From: JBMDXB01 sp048594975
Lineage (GTDB): Bacteria > Acidobacteriota > Vicinamibacteria > Vicinamibacterales > 2-12-FULL-66-21
Reading direction: 5' to 3'
DNA length: 9,540 nt
NCBI GenBank assembly: GCA_048594975.1
Contig: JBMDXQ010000117.1
Coordinates: 1-9,540 of the forward strand
The notes under the pieces were generated by a model. That model was not told the DNA's origin. It saw only the letters and a list, made by a program, of their open reading frames with translations, and did no database searches. Made by a program: the position numbers and the translations under genes. Shown here in pieces: positions 1-6,270 of the stretch. How positions within the stretch are numbered: position 1 is the first letter of the stretch; each line of letters opens with the position of its first letter.

Positions 1-131
1 GTGATCACGATGCGTGGAACGGGTGATCACGACCCGTACAACGGGTGATCACGATGCCGTGGAATGAGTGATCACGATGCCGTACAACGGCTGATCACGA
101 TGGCGTGGAATGGGTGATCACGATGGCGTGG
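1..131. repeat. Six degenerate 22-23 bp tandem repeats, probable IS21-like element end
   Basis: The core GTGATCAC (an 8-base palindrome) begins at 1, 23, 45, 68, 91 (as CTGATCAC) and 114, giving unit lengths of 22, 22, 23, 23 and 23 bases. The unit reads roughly GTGATCACGATGCCGTGGAA plus a short TGG or CGG tail. The segment after the core alternates between a GTGGAA form (units 1, 3, 5) and a GTACAA form (units 2, 4). Arrays of this kind are the transposase-binding ends of IS21-family elements as I remember them, so the element body (istA/istB) would lie left of position 1; this is inference. The array runs into the 3' end of a beta-barrel gene and supplies its stop codon, which fits insertion into that gene. 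The exact junction, near 131, cannot be fixed without an intact homologue or the other element end. Confidence 0.7.
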
Positions 132-663
132 CGCGCGCAGCAATCGCGTCGAGCAGCGTCGCCGCGGCCACGCCAGCCTGAACGCCCCACAGGCGTCGGC
201 CGGCCGCGGCGTGGGCAAAATACTCGTACTCGTTGCTGGGAACGATGCCCCCAACGAATGGCGTGACCGCGACCGGCCCTGTGACCACGTTGTGGCGAAG
301 GCTGAATCCGACGTCCTGCCAGTTCGAGTGCCACCGACCATCGTCCGTCTTGGTTGTGGTGCCCTCGTGCGGCAAGTTTCCCCGGTAGCGGGTGACCACC
401 AAGGGGAGCGCGATCGAGACCGTTGTCCGGTCCGACACGCCATATATGAGGTCCAACACCACCGAGTGGCCATCGATTCGTCCGAGGTCGTACCTGACCG
501 TCGGTAGATAGTGCCTGTCGGAGACGCTGGTGCCGTACACCACCGACACAACACCCTCGCCTTTGGCCGGGCCCCACGCCTGCGCGTGAACGAATTGCGG
601 CAGCAGACAGATCCCCAGTATCAGACCGGCGAGACCCCTCGGGCCGAACTGTGGTGTGGTCAT
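118..663 (-). CDS. Outer-membrane beta-barrel (transporter-like) protein, 3'-truncated by the repeat array
   Basis: Residues 1-28 form a signal peptide: a basic start, a hydrophobic stretch (LAGLILGICLL) and a likely cleavage after VHA. The rest consists of alternating short amphipathic strands with aromatic girdle residues and Gly/Asp turns, for example YGVSDRTTVSIALPLVVTRY and the strand near VTPFVGGIVPS. This is the pattern of Gram-negative outer-membrane barrels of the 'transporter' / phenol-degradation MetA-like kind, which usually run to about 280-300 residues. Here the frame stops at 181. Its last four residues (ATPS) and its stop codon are encoded inside the GTGATCAC repeat array, so the C-terminal strands that should close the barrel are missing. 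It is therefore probably non-functional. It starts 26 bases after the stop of the secreted-protein gene and is likely co-transcribed with it. Only a weak GAGAG ribosome site precedes the ATG. Substrate unknown. Confidence 0.7.
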   Translation of the reverse strand: MTTPQFGPRGLAGLILGICLLPQFVHAQAWGPAKGEGVVSVVYGTSVSDRHYLPTVRYDLGRIDGHSVVLDLIYGVSDRTTVSIALPLVVTRYRGNLPHEGTTTKTDDGRWHSNWQDVGFSLRHNVVTGPVAVTPFVGGIVPSNEYEYFAHAAAGRRLWGVQAGVAAATLLDAIAARATPS

Positions 664-689
664 TGTCGGTTCTCTCGGGTGATGGCGGT

Positions 690-1205
690 CTATCCGCGCT
701 TCACGCGTGCGCCCGATTGGATGCGCTGCTTCATCGTTTCGTCAAGAATGGGGAGAACTTTCACGTAACTATCAGACTGCTTCCAGGCCCATCCCGTATC
801 TGGTGCCGCAGCGGCCGTCTTCTTGTCTTTGTCCATCAGGACAAACAGCAGAGTGGGCTGCGGCGAAAGGCTGGCAACAGCATCGTTCAGCACCGCCGAC
901 TGAGATGTCGAAGCGATGACGATGTCGGCCGGCGCGACTCGCAGCCGTTCGAGTTCCGCGCGGCCGGCGGCGAGTCGAACCGTATGCCCAGCGCGAGCCA
1001 GCAGGTTGCGGAAATCTTTCGTGCGTGCCTCGGCGCCGGCTGCGGCCGGGACGTAGACGACCACCTGCCCGGGATGCAGGGCCCTGTATCCCCGATAAAG
1101 GCTCGTGCCACGGCCGGGGAGCAGGAATTTATCGCCGCACGCATGCGCCGGCACCCAGTTGAAGGTGATTGCCACCGCGACTGCTCCACACGTGATGCTT
1201 CGCAT
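690..1205 (-). CDS. Secreted protein of unknown function with an ACGDKFL mature N-terminus
   Basis: This 171-residue protein begins with a signal peptide (about residues 1-22, AVAVAITF core, ending PAHA). The mature end begins Cys-Gly-Asp-Lys-Phe-Leu. The Cys directly after the cleavage site could be a lipobox, but AHAC is a poor match, so lipidation is uncertain. The middle alternates beta and alpha segments (VVVYVPAA, then a helix with RNLLARAGHTVRL, then ADIVIAS, then TLLFVLMDK), suggesting a small Rossmann or receiver-like fold without obvious catalytic residues. The start is supported by GAGGGA ending 6 bases before the ATG. It lies directly upstream of the beta-barrel gene (26-base gap). 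I recall acidobacterial proteins with this ACGDKFL start beside similar barrel genes, so the two probably work together at the envelope. No function can be assigned. Confidence 0.75.
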   Translation of the reverse strand: MRSITCGAVAVAITFNWVPAHACGDKFLLPGRGTSLYRGYRALHPGQVVVYVPAAAGAEARTKDFRNLLARAGHTVRLAAGRAELERLRVAPADIVIASTSQSAVLNDAVASLSPQPTLLFVLMDKDKKTAAAAPDTGWAWKQSDSYVKVLPILDETMKQRIQSGARVKRG

Positions 1206-1313
1206 CGTGATCCCTCGCGCGGCCGTCGGCCGCCGCCGTCCGTGTCCCGCCTATCCTGCGGCAGTGTCCGGTCCGACGAACCTCATTTTTTCCTGATTTC
1301 CCGTCGCTCCGCT

Positions 1314-4064
1314 TCAAGGGCGCCCGGCCACGCCGAGGAGCCGTGACAAGATCCCGCGCGGCGCGGCCTGACTGAATCCCTCGAGCATGTAGATACTCGA
1401 ACGCGGCCTCGCGATTGATGTGGCGAGCGCTCTGTTACCAATAAGGGAGAGTCCCCGGATTGGCTGGTTCGCGGGTGGAATCACGCCGAGATCGGATCGA
1501 ATGGGGCGCGGGTGACCGGTTGCGGTATCCAACGCCATCAGCATGAAATGTCCCGGCATCTCCGCTTCGCGCAGGCCGTATACAGTGCGGCTGTCGGCCG
1601 CCCAGGTGTAACTGAACCAGAGGGTGTCGCTCACAACGCGAGGCGTGCCGCCGTCGGGTGAGACGAGCGCAAGACCTTCTGCCGAATCGAAGAGAATCCA
1701 CCGGCCGTCCGGCGACCATTGCGGGCGTGTGAGCGGCCGGATCGCGCCGCTGACAACCACCGGGGTATCTGCGCTGCCCATCCGTGTCCGGACCTTCGCG
1801 AGTTCCCATTTCCCGCCGGGCGCTCCCTGCACGTAGGCAATCCACTCCCCGTCAGGCGACCACGTTGGCGCATCCTGAAACCTCGTGCCAGGCGTCACTG
1901 GTGCCAGTTGCACCGGCGCTGCGGCGGTCGTCGTCGTCGCGATCCAGAGACGAAAGCCGCTTGTCTCGCCCAGTCGCTGATACGCGATTCGTTTGCTGTC
2001 CGGGGAGAACGCGGGGCTGCCGAGCGCCCAGGTGTGATCGCTGAACTGATCGTCGGTGACGAGTGGCCGCTCCGCCCACGATCCGGCCGCGTTCTTGAGC
2101 CAGAGTTCGAGCGGCCCGCTGCGATCGGTCACGAACGCGTATTGCTGTCCGTCCTTCGACCACGCAGGATCCAGTTCGTTCCGCGCCGTTGCCAGAATCG
2201 TCGCCGGCTCGCCGCCATCAAGCGGGATGGTGACGAGATCGAAATTGGCCTCCTCGACGGTGAAGGCGATTCGCGATCCATCCCGCGACACGGCTGGAAA
2301 ACTTTCGCTCGTGTGGCCGTTCGTCAAAGGCTCGATACGATCGCGTTCTGTATCCGCGACCCAGAGATGGCGCTCGGTCGTATCCGGACCGCCGAGCGAG
2401 ATCACGATGTGGCGGTTGTCGGGGAGCCAGTCGAACACCACCGCACCGCTCCGCCCGCGGGTCGACAGAGACGAGAGGACCCGCCGCGCGTTGCTGCCGC
2501 GCCACGAAACCAGCCAGAACTGGTTTGCGTTCAACTGTCCCGTCTCGTTCAGAATCCAACCATACGTCCAGATGAGGAGCTTCGAACCATCCGGGGAGAA
2601 TTTCAACGACGCGTCGTTCAAAGCCTGAGACGCGAGGTTGACGATCGAGGTCGGACGCTGGTTTGCCCCACTCGCCGCCGCCGTCCACAACCGCAGATGA
2701 CCGCCTTGCGGCGACTCGTCCATGAAGAAGACGAGAGAATCGTCTGGTGTCAGCGCCGCCTTGACCGCATTCTCGAGCACGTTCTCCGGTTCACCGGTGG
2801 CCGCGCTCACCCACCAGAGGCCCTGTTTGCCCCGCGCCTGGCTGTGATAGTAGATGCGGCGCCCGTCCGCCGACCAGAACGGCTCGTAACAATCAAAACG
2901 TGAATGCGTCAGCTGTGTGGGTTGAGACGGCGGAGCCGTTCGCGTGAACACCTGGAGCACGCCATCCACTTCCGCGACATAGGCGAGCGAGCGCCCGTCT
3001 GGCGACCATACCGGCGCTCCCTGGAACGTCGAGTCCGTGACAAGCGGTTTATACGGATGATTCGCCACGGGATCAGGAGACGAGTCCGCGGTAATCCATC
3101 CGGCTGCGACGACCGCCAGTAGCCCTAGACCGGTAACGACCGACAGCAGTCTGGCGCGGCGTCGCCCTGGGCGCGCGATCAGTGCTGCCGGCGAATCCGA
3201 CAGGCGCAGCCGCAGGGCCGCCAGATCGCGCGCCAGATCGGTCGTCGATGCATACCGCTCGGCGGGATCTTTCGACAGACACCGCTCGATGACCCATCGC
3301 ACCGGCGCCGGGAGCGTGCGCTTCAACTCCGCAAAGGAGCGTGGGGCATCCTCGATGATCGCCGACAGGGTCTGCACTGCGGTCGCGCGCCGGAACGGGT
3401 GGACGCCGGTCGCGATCTCGTAGAGGAGGATGCCGAACGAGAACTGGTCCGATCGATAGTCGACGCCCCGGCCCCGAGCCTGTTCTGGACTCATGTACGG
3501 AACGGTGCCGAGAATCAGTCCGGTGTCAGTCTTGACGGCCCCACCGTCCGGGCTGGCGAACTGCGGCACCGTCTTCGCAATGCCGAAATCGAGCACCTTC
3601 GCGCGCCCCTCGCGCGTCACCATCACGTTCTCGGGTTTGAGGTCGCGGTGCACGATCCCGGCATCGTGCGCCGCCGCAAGCGCGTCGGCAATTTGCGCTC
3701 CGAGATCAATAGCGCGTTCAACGGGCAGAGGACCCCGCTCGAGTTCTGCACGGAATGTCTTCCCGTCGACGAATTCGGTCACTAGGAACGGTACGTCCCC
3801 ATCGAGGCTGACGTCGAAGATGGCGACGATGTTCGGATGGTTCAGAGCGCCCGCGGCCCGTGCCTCCTGCAGGAAACGTTCGCGGCCGTAGGGGTCGGCC
3901 GCAATCGCCTTCGGCAATATCTTGAGCGCGACGTCCCGCTGCAGGCGCGTGTCACGCGCGAGGTACACCTCGCCCATCCCGCCGGCACTCAGAGAAGAGA
4001 CGATCTCGTACGGGCCGTATCGGTGTACGTCCATAGCCATGGAAGGTGACCCGGGCGCGGTCAT
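1314..4064 (-). CDS. Ser/Thr protein kinase fused to a WD40-like (PD40/TolB) beta-propeller
   Basis: A 916-residue membrane-anchored kinase. The N-terminal PknB-type domain (about residues 18-285) has a glycine loop (SAGGMGEV, 26-33), the ATP-anchoring Lys in VALK (48), the catalytic loop HRDLKPEN (139-146, Asp141, Asn146), DFG (159-161) and MSPEQA at the end of the activation segment (191-196). All key residues are present, so it should be active. After a basic stretch, one membrane helix (about 304-324, LLSVVTGLGLLAVVAAGW) leads to about ten propeller blades (roughly 350-860) carrying the W-S-P-D-G signature, for example PVWSPDGRSL, PTWSPDGEWI and PQWSPDGRWI. The family's usual topology is kinase inside and propeller outside, suggesting a sensor; ligand and substrates are unknown. 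ATG at 4062-4064 has no clear ribosome site; Met9 (4038-4040) or Met11 (4032-4034) could be the true start. The gene ends 108 bases before the next one on the same strand. Confidence 0.95.
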   Translation of the reverse strand: MTAPGSPSMAMDVHRYGPYEIVSSLSAGGMGEVYLARDTRLQRDVALKILPKAIAADPYGRERFLQEARAAGALNHPNIVAIFDVSLDGDVPFLVTEFVDGKTFRAELERGPLPVERAIDLGAQIADALAAAHDAGIVHRDLKPENVMVTREGRAKVLDFGIAKTVPQFASPDGGAVKTDTGLILGTVPYMSPEQARGRGVDYRSDQFSFGILLYEIATGVHPFRRATAVQTLSAIIEDAPRSFAELKRTLPAPVRWVIERCLSKDPAERYASTTDLARDLAALRLRLSDSPAALIARPGRRRARLLSVVTGLGLLAVVAAGWITADSSPDPVANHPYKPLVTDSTFQGAPVWSPDGRSLAYVAEVDGVLQVFTRTAPPSQPTQLTHSRFDCYEPFWSADGRRIYYHSQARGKQGLWWVSAATGEPENVLENAVKAALTPDDSLVFFMDESPQGGHLRLWTAAASGANQRPTSIVNLASQALNDASLKFSPDGSKLLIWTYGWILNETGQLNANQFWLVSWRGSNARRVLSSLSTRGRSGAVVFDWLPDNRHIVISLGGPDTTERHLWVADTERDRIEPLTNGHTSESFPAVSRDGSRIAFTVEEANFDLVTIPLDGGEPATILATARNELDPAWSKDGQQYAFVTDRSGPLELWLKNAAGSWAERPLVTDDQFSDHTWALGSPAFSPDSKRIAYQRLGETSGFRLWIATTTTAAAPVQLAPVTPGTRFQDAPTWSPDGEWIAYVQGAPGGKWELAKVRTRMGSADTPVVVSGAIRPLTRPQWSPDGRWILFDSAEGLALVSPDGGTPRVVSDTLWFSYTWAADSRTVYGLREAEMPGHFMLMALDTATGHPRPIRSDLGVIPPANQPIRGLSLIGNRALATSIARPRSSIYMLEGFSQAAPRGILSRLLGVAGRP

Positions 4065-4377
4065 TATTGGTGCAGCTGGAGCAGGGAATCAAGCGAGAGC
4101 CGGCGCGCCCGAGGACGGAGAAGCCGAAAAGGCATCTCAAAGGCAAGATTTTGAAGGAGCACGCTTGGAGAGCGAAGCGGGCGAGCCACACTGAGACACT
4201 CGAAAGCACGTCAACGCACACGCGATCAGCGACTCCGCCGCTTCGTGAAGGCGCTATTCGCGGCTGCAGGGAATGTTCGGCTGGCCGCAGCGAAGATTCA
4301 GGGGCTGACGTCTAACGCCTGACACAAAATCCGGCGCTGATTTCGGCACGACCTGCCGCGGATGTTCGGAACCGTCA
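4065..4377. other. Divergent intergenic region without a recognised gene
   Basis: This stretch separates the leftward kinase gene from the rightward genes. Frames on both strands are short, lack ribosome sites and show no recognisable protein motif. It should hold the kinase promoter, but I see no convincing -35/-10 pair. I found no tRNA-like or riboswitch-like structure by eye. Confidence 0.4.
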
Positions 4378-4548
4378 GTGGCATCACAATTGCCGATCTT
4401 CCGGGACGCGGAGTCGGGTAAGATGCTCGGGCCCTACCCGCTGCTGCGTCCTGAGCCGCGGCTGTCGACTGCCGACGTCGTGACGATCTGCGCCGCGGCG
4501 CGACAGGCGCAAGCGGATGCAAAGCTGATGTCGAACGTTCCTCACTGA
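4378..4548 (+). CDS. Possible small protein or gene remnant, unrecognised
   Basis: A GTG-started frame of 56 codons. It contains FRDAESGKMLGPYPLLRPEP, followed by an Ala-rich helical stretch (STADVVTICAAARQAQADA). The composition is protein-like and the third codon positions are GC-rich, unlike the flanking spacer. The frame stays open upstream of the GTG, so this could also be the tail of a truncated gene. The ribosome site is weak (only CGGA). It ends 58 bases before the ABM-family gene and runs in the same direction. I do not recognise the family, and it may not be translated. Confidence 0.3.
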   Translation: MASQLPIFRDAESGKMLGPYPLLRPEPRLSTADVVTICAAARQAQADAKLMSNVPH

Positions 4549-4606
4549 CGGCCCCGATCGCCGCCAGTGCGTGCTGGTCATCCGACCGGAGATTGTGGAG
4601 GGAGCC

Positions 4607-4987
4607 ATGGGCTACTTCGAAGTGAGCGCGCATATGTCCGTGCGCCCCGGCTGTCTCGATGGATTTAGGCAGCAGGCGGCTGAGTGCATCCGGATAACGA
4701 AGGAGAAGGACACACGAACTGTGCGCTACGACTGGTTCCTCAGTAGCGACGGGACTGAATGCGAAGTCCGAGAGGCTTACACCGACCCTGAAGGGTTGAT
4801 CGAGCACAACGCCCACATCCTCGAAGCTCGCGCCAAGTTGTTCACGGACTACGCTGACAATCACTTCATGACGTTCTACGGAGAACCATCACAGGCGCTA
4901 TTCGACTTGTTGAAAGCACACCATGTCCCATTCAAATGGTTCTCTTTCGTTCGCGGGTTGGACGCGTCGCCGGCAGCCGTGTCGTGA
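4607..4987 (+). CDS. ABM-domain protein, putative quinol monooxygenase
   Basis: A 126-residue protein of the antibiotic-biosynthesis-monooxygenase / YgiN-like dimeric alpha-beta barrel type. Visible family traits are the first beta strand (YFEVSAHMSVRPG), a helix with GFRQQAAECI, a central strand (VRYDWFLS), and the typical stretch EVREAYTDPEGLIEHNAHI, where the conserved His sits before the second long helix. Such proteins oxidise quinols or aromatic compounds without a cofactor, or act as small binding barrels; the substrate here is unknown. I chose ATG 4607 rather than the upstream ATG at 4571 because GGAGGG lies just before it and because homologues begin close to the first strand. The C-terminal extension after residue 95 (HHVPFKWFSFVRG) is longer than in minimal family members. 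The GrdB-like gene starts 36 bases downstream, so the two are probably one operon. Confidence 0.75.
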   Translation: MGYFEVSAHMSVRPGCLDGFRQQAAECIRITKEKDTRTVRYDWFLSSDGTECEVREAYTDPEGLIEHNAHILEARAKLFTDYADNHFMTFYGEPSQALFDLLKAHHVPFKWFSFVRGLDASPAAVS

Positions 4988-5023
4988 CTTCCTGACACCG
5001 ATCGCAACCGGAGCGGCAGTTCG

Positions 5024-5927
5024 GTGAGCGATCTTCCGGATATGGAGGTGTGCTTGTCTCCGGCAACGCGCATTGACTCGTACCGTTTCCTCGATTTTGC
5101 CTCTCGGCAGGTGATGAAAGCCTGGGCCGCTCGCAAAACCGCTGCGTGAGTGCACCATCGCACTGGTTTCGACCGCGGGCATCGCGCGCAACGATGATCG
5201 GCCTTTTGACCAGGAACGCGAGAGGCGCGACCCGTGGTGGGGTGATCCGAGCTTTCGTGTAATCCCCATCGGCACGACCGAGCAGGAGGTGCGGATCTAT
5301 CACTTGCACATTGATCCACGCTTCGGCCAGGCGGACCTCGACGTCGTGCTGCCGATGCGCCGACTCACCGAACTCGCCCACGACGGCATCGTCGGTCGGG
5401 CGGCACCCGGACACTATTCCCTCATGGGCTACATCCTGGATCCGACGGTGCTCGTCACGGAAACGGCGCCGGCAATCGCCGATCGGATGCGTGCCGACCA
5501 CGTCGATGCGGCGGCACTCGTGCCTGCGTGACCGTACTGTTGCCGGTCCGTGGGACTGGTACAGCGCGTCCTTGAAACGCGCGGCATTCCGACCGTGGCC
5601 CTCTCGATGATTCCCGAGCTCACGCGTGCCGTCGGTGTGCCGCGACTGGCAGGCATCAGTTATCCGATGGGTCGGCCGCTGGGACGGCCGCACGATGCGG
5701 ATGGTCAGCGCGCCGTCCTGCGCCGCGTGCTGGAACTCCTGGCGTCCGCGGCCGGACCGGACACGTATGTCGAACTGCCGTTTGTATGGCCGGAATCCCC
5801 GGCTCAGGCCCGAAACGTGTCAAAGGATTTACCGCCGCCGCCCATCGTCGAACTTCTGAAGAAGAAGCCCTGGCTGTTGGCGAACCTCTATAGCGGTCGC
5901 ATTCCGCACGACGCGCCGGCTCCGTGA
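5024..5927 (+). CDS. GrdB-family (glycine/sarcosine/betaine reductase selenoprotein B-like) protein with in-frame TGA, likely selenocysteine, and a 5' frame change
   Basis: This is reconstructed from two frames. Segment A (GTG 5024, MSDLPDMEV, with RIDSYRFLDFASRQVMKAW) matches the family N-terminus as I recall it, but reaches TGA at 5147. Segment B is open from 5118 and carries KPLRECTIALVSTAGIA, RPFDQE, the charged-aromatic RRDPWWGDPSFRVIP, YHLHIDPRF and HYSLMGYIL. It reaches TGA at 5529-5531 and continues in the same frame with PYCCRSVGLVQRVLETRGIP, VGVPR and PMGRPLG to a TGA stop at 5925. Cys homologues, from memory, read about VCPVCHQ at the 5529 site, so the TGA replaces the first redox Cys (U-P-Y-C). 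Segment B has no good start codon before GTG 5289, so the two frames belong to one gene. Clostridial GrdB is the substrate-binding selenoprotein of glycine reductase; aerobic relatives have unknown substrates. Alternative: a pseudogene with a frameshift and a nonsense mutation. Confidence 0.7.
5135..5138 (+). other. Probable frameshift site in the GrdB-like gene (AAAA run)
   Basis: Removing one A from the run CGCAAAACC joins segment A (MKAWAARK) to segment B (PLRECTIALV) without a stop. A second reading is a deletion: the family, as I recall, has about ten more residues here (an I-P-W motif before P-L), and the bases 5123-5141 can be read as the end of one side (WAAR) or the start of the other (PLAKP). 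A sequencing or assembly indel, a genuine mutation, or a programmed shift cannot be told apart from one sequence. Confidence 0.5.
5529..5531 (+). other. In-frame TGA, candidate selenocysteine codon
   Basis: The codon sits between ALVPA and PYCCRSVGL within an otherwise continuous GrdB-like frame (open from 5118 to the stop at 5925). It creates U-x-x-C spacing with the Cys encoded at 5538-5540, matching the Cys-Pro-x-Cys redox motif of Cys-containing relatives. The following frame keeps conserved family sequence for 131 codons, which argues that the TGA is read through. Confidence 0.6.
5537..5564 (+). promoter_or_regulatory. Candidate bacterial SECIS hairpin
   Basis: The left arm CTGT(T)GCCGGTCC (5537-5549) pairs with the right arm GGACTGGTACAG (5553-5564). 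This gives 12 pairs, two of them G-T wobbles, one bulged T at 5541, and a three-base loop GTG at 5550-5552. The loop begins 18 bases after the TGA, inside the 16-37 base range described for bacterial SECIS elements, and has a G at the first loop position as the bacterial consensus expects. The element lies within coding sequence, as it must in bacteria. The bulged T sits eight pairs below the loop, lower than in the E. coli fdhF element, so the fit is good but not exact. Confidence 0.5.
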
Positions 5928-5994
5928 CTCGAGTACGCGTCTGTGGCCGGTTCGATCAAGAACTGCTGTCGCGATCGGGTCCGAAACCCGAATT

Positions 5995-6005
5995 GTGTCA
6001 GACAC
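5995..6005. repeat. Short palindrome GTGTC-A-GACAC
   Basis: A perfect 5+1+5 inverted repeat in non-coding sequence, part of a TGTGTCAGACACCT context. Palindromes with the core TGTCNGACA are frequent intergenic (REP-like) motifs in many bacterial genomes, in my recollection. Only one copy is present here, so dispersal is not shown. Confidence 0.35.
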
Positions 6006-6083
6006 CTCTGATATCCAGGGATCACCTTCTCGCTCGAGGCTCCTGTCCCCGAGCGCACGAGATGGGCACGGCGCATCCTCCCA

Positions 6084-6270
6084 TCACCGTGTGTTGACCG
6101 GCCCCAGATACCGATCCAACCAGCCGAGGACTTCCCGAACGACTTCCTGGTTGAACGCGGGATGTCCTCCATCCACGACGAAGTGGCGCTTGTTCGATTC
6201 GGCCGCGCCCAGGAGGCGAAACATCGGACTCTGACTGGTCTCGTACGGAAAGATCTGGTCGGCTGCTGGT
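6084..6270 (-). pseudogene. 3' remnant of an alpha/beta-hydrolase (acetyl-xylan-esterase-like) gene
   Basis: A minus-strand frame ending at TGA 6084-6086 encodes about 60 residues: AADQIFPYETSQSPMFRLLG, then RHFVVDGGHPAF, then REVLGWLDRYLGPV. This matches the end of hydrolase domains found in acidobacterial kinase/sulfatase-modifying-factor fusion proteins and related esterases. It contains the acid-loop region (ADQIFPYE) and the catalytic-His motif GGH. The nucleophile elbow and everything before it are missing: upstream of about 6270 the frame meets a TGA within roughly 40 bases and similarity ends. No start codon fits. It is a dead fragment of a once much larger gene, consistent with local rearrangement. 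Longer minus-strand frames across this stretch are in the wrong phase. Confidence 0.65.

Noticed and set aside
1..131. CRISPR array
   Set aside because: Units are only 22-23 bases with no unique 30-base spacers. The variable part simply alternates between two related forms.
1285..1300. T-rich run between the kinase and secreted-protein genes as a terminator
   Set aside because: The T-run is on the plus strand, opposite to the direction of transcription, and no stem precedes it.
651..1346. 231-residue plus-strand frame over the secreted-protein gene
   Set aside because: It is Arg-rich without motifs. The minus frame has a signal peptide, a ribosome site and operon spacing.
1719..2903. 394-residue plus-strand frame opposite the kinase/propeller gene
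   Set aside because: It is Arg/Pro-rich shadow coding created by GC-rich codons of the real minus-strand gene. It has no domain motif, and the minus frame shows clear kinase and PD40 signatures.
4979..4998. GTGTC...GACAC inverted repeat after the ABM gene as a terminator
   Set aside because: It has only five pairs with a ten-base loop and no T-run, and the next gene starts 25 bases later.
4932..5693. 253-residue minus-strand frame across the GrdB-like gene
   Set aside because: It lies antisense to recognisable GrdB-family sequence, has shadow-like composition and carries no motif.
5289..5927. Two separate small genes (5289-5531 and 5550-5927)
   Set aside because: Both are in the same frame, separated by one TGA, and together form one GrdB-like domain that extends upstream of 5289.
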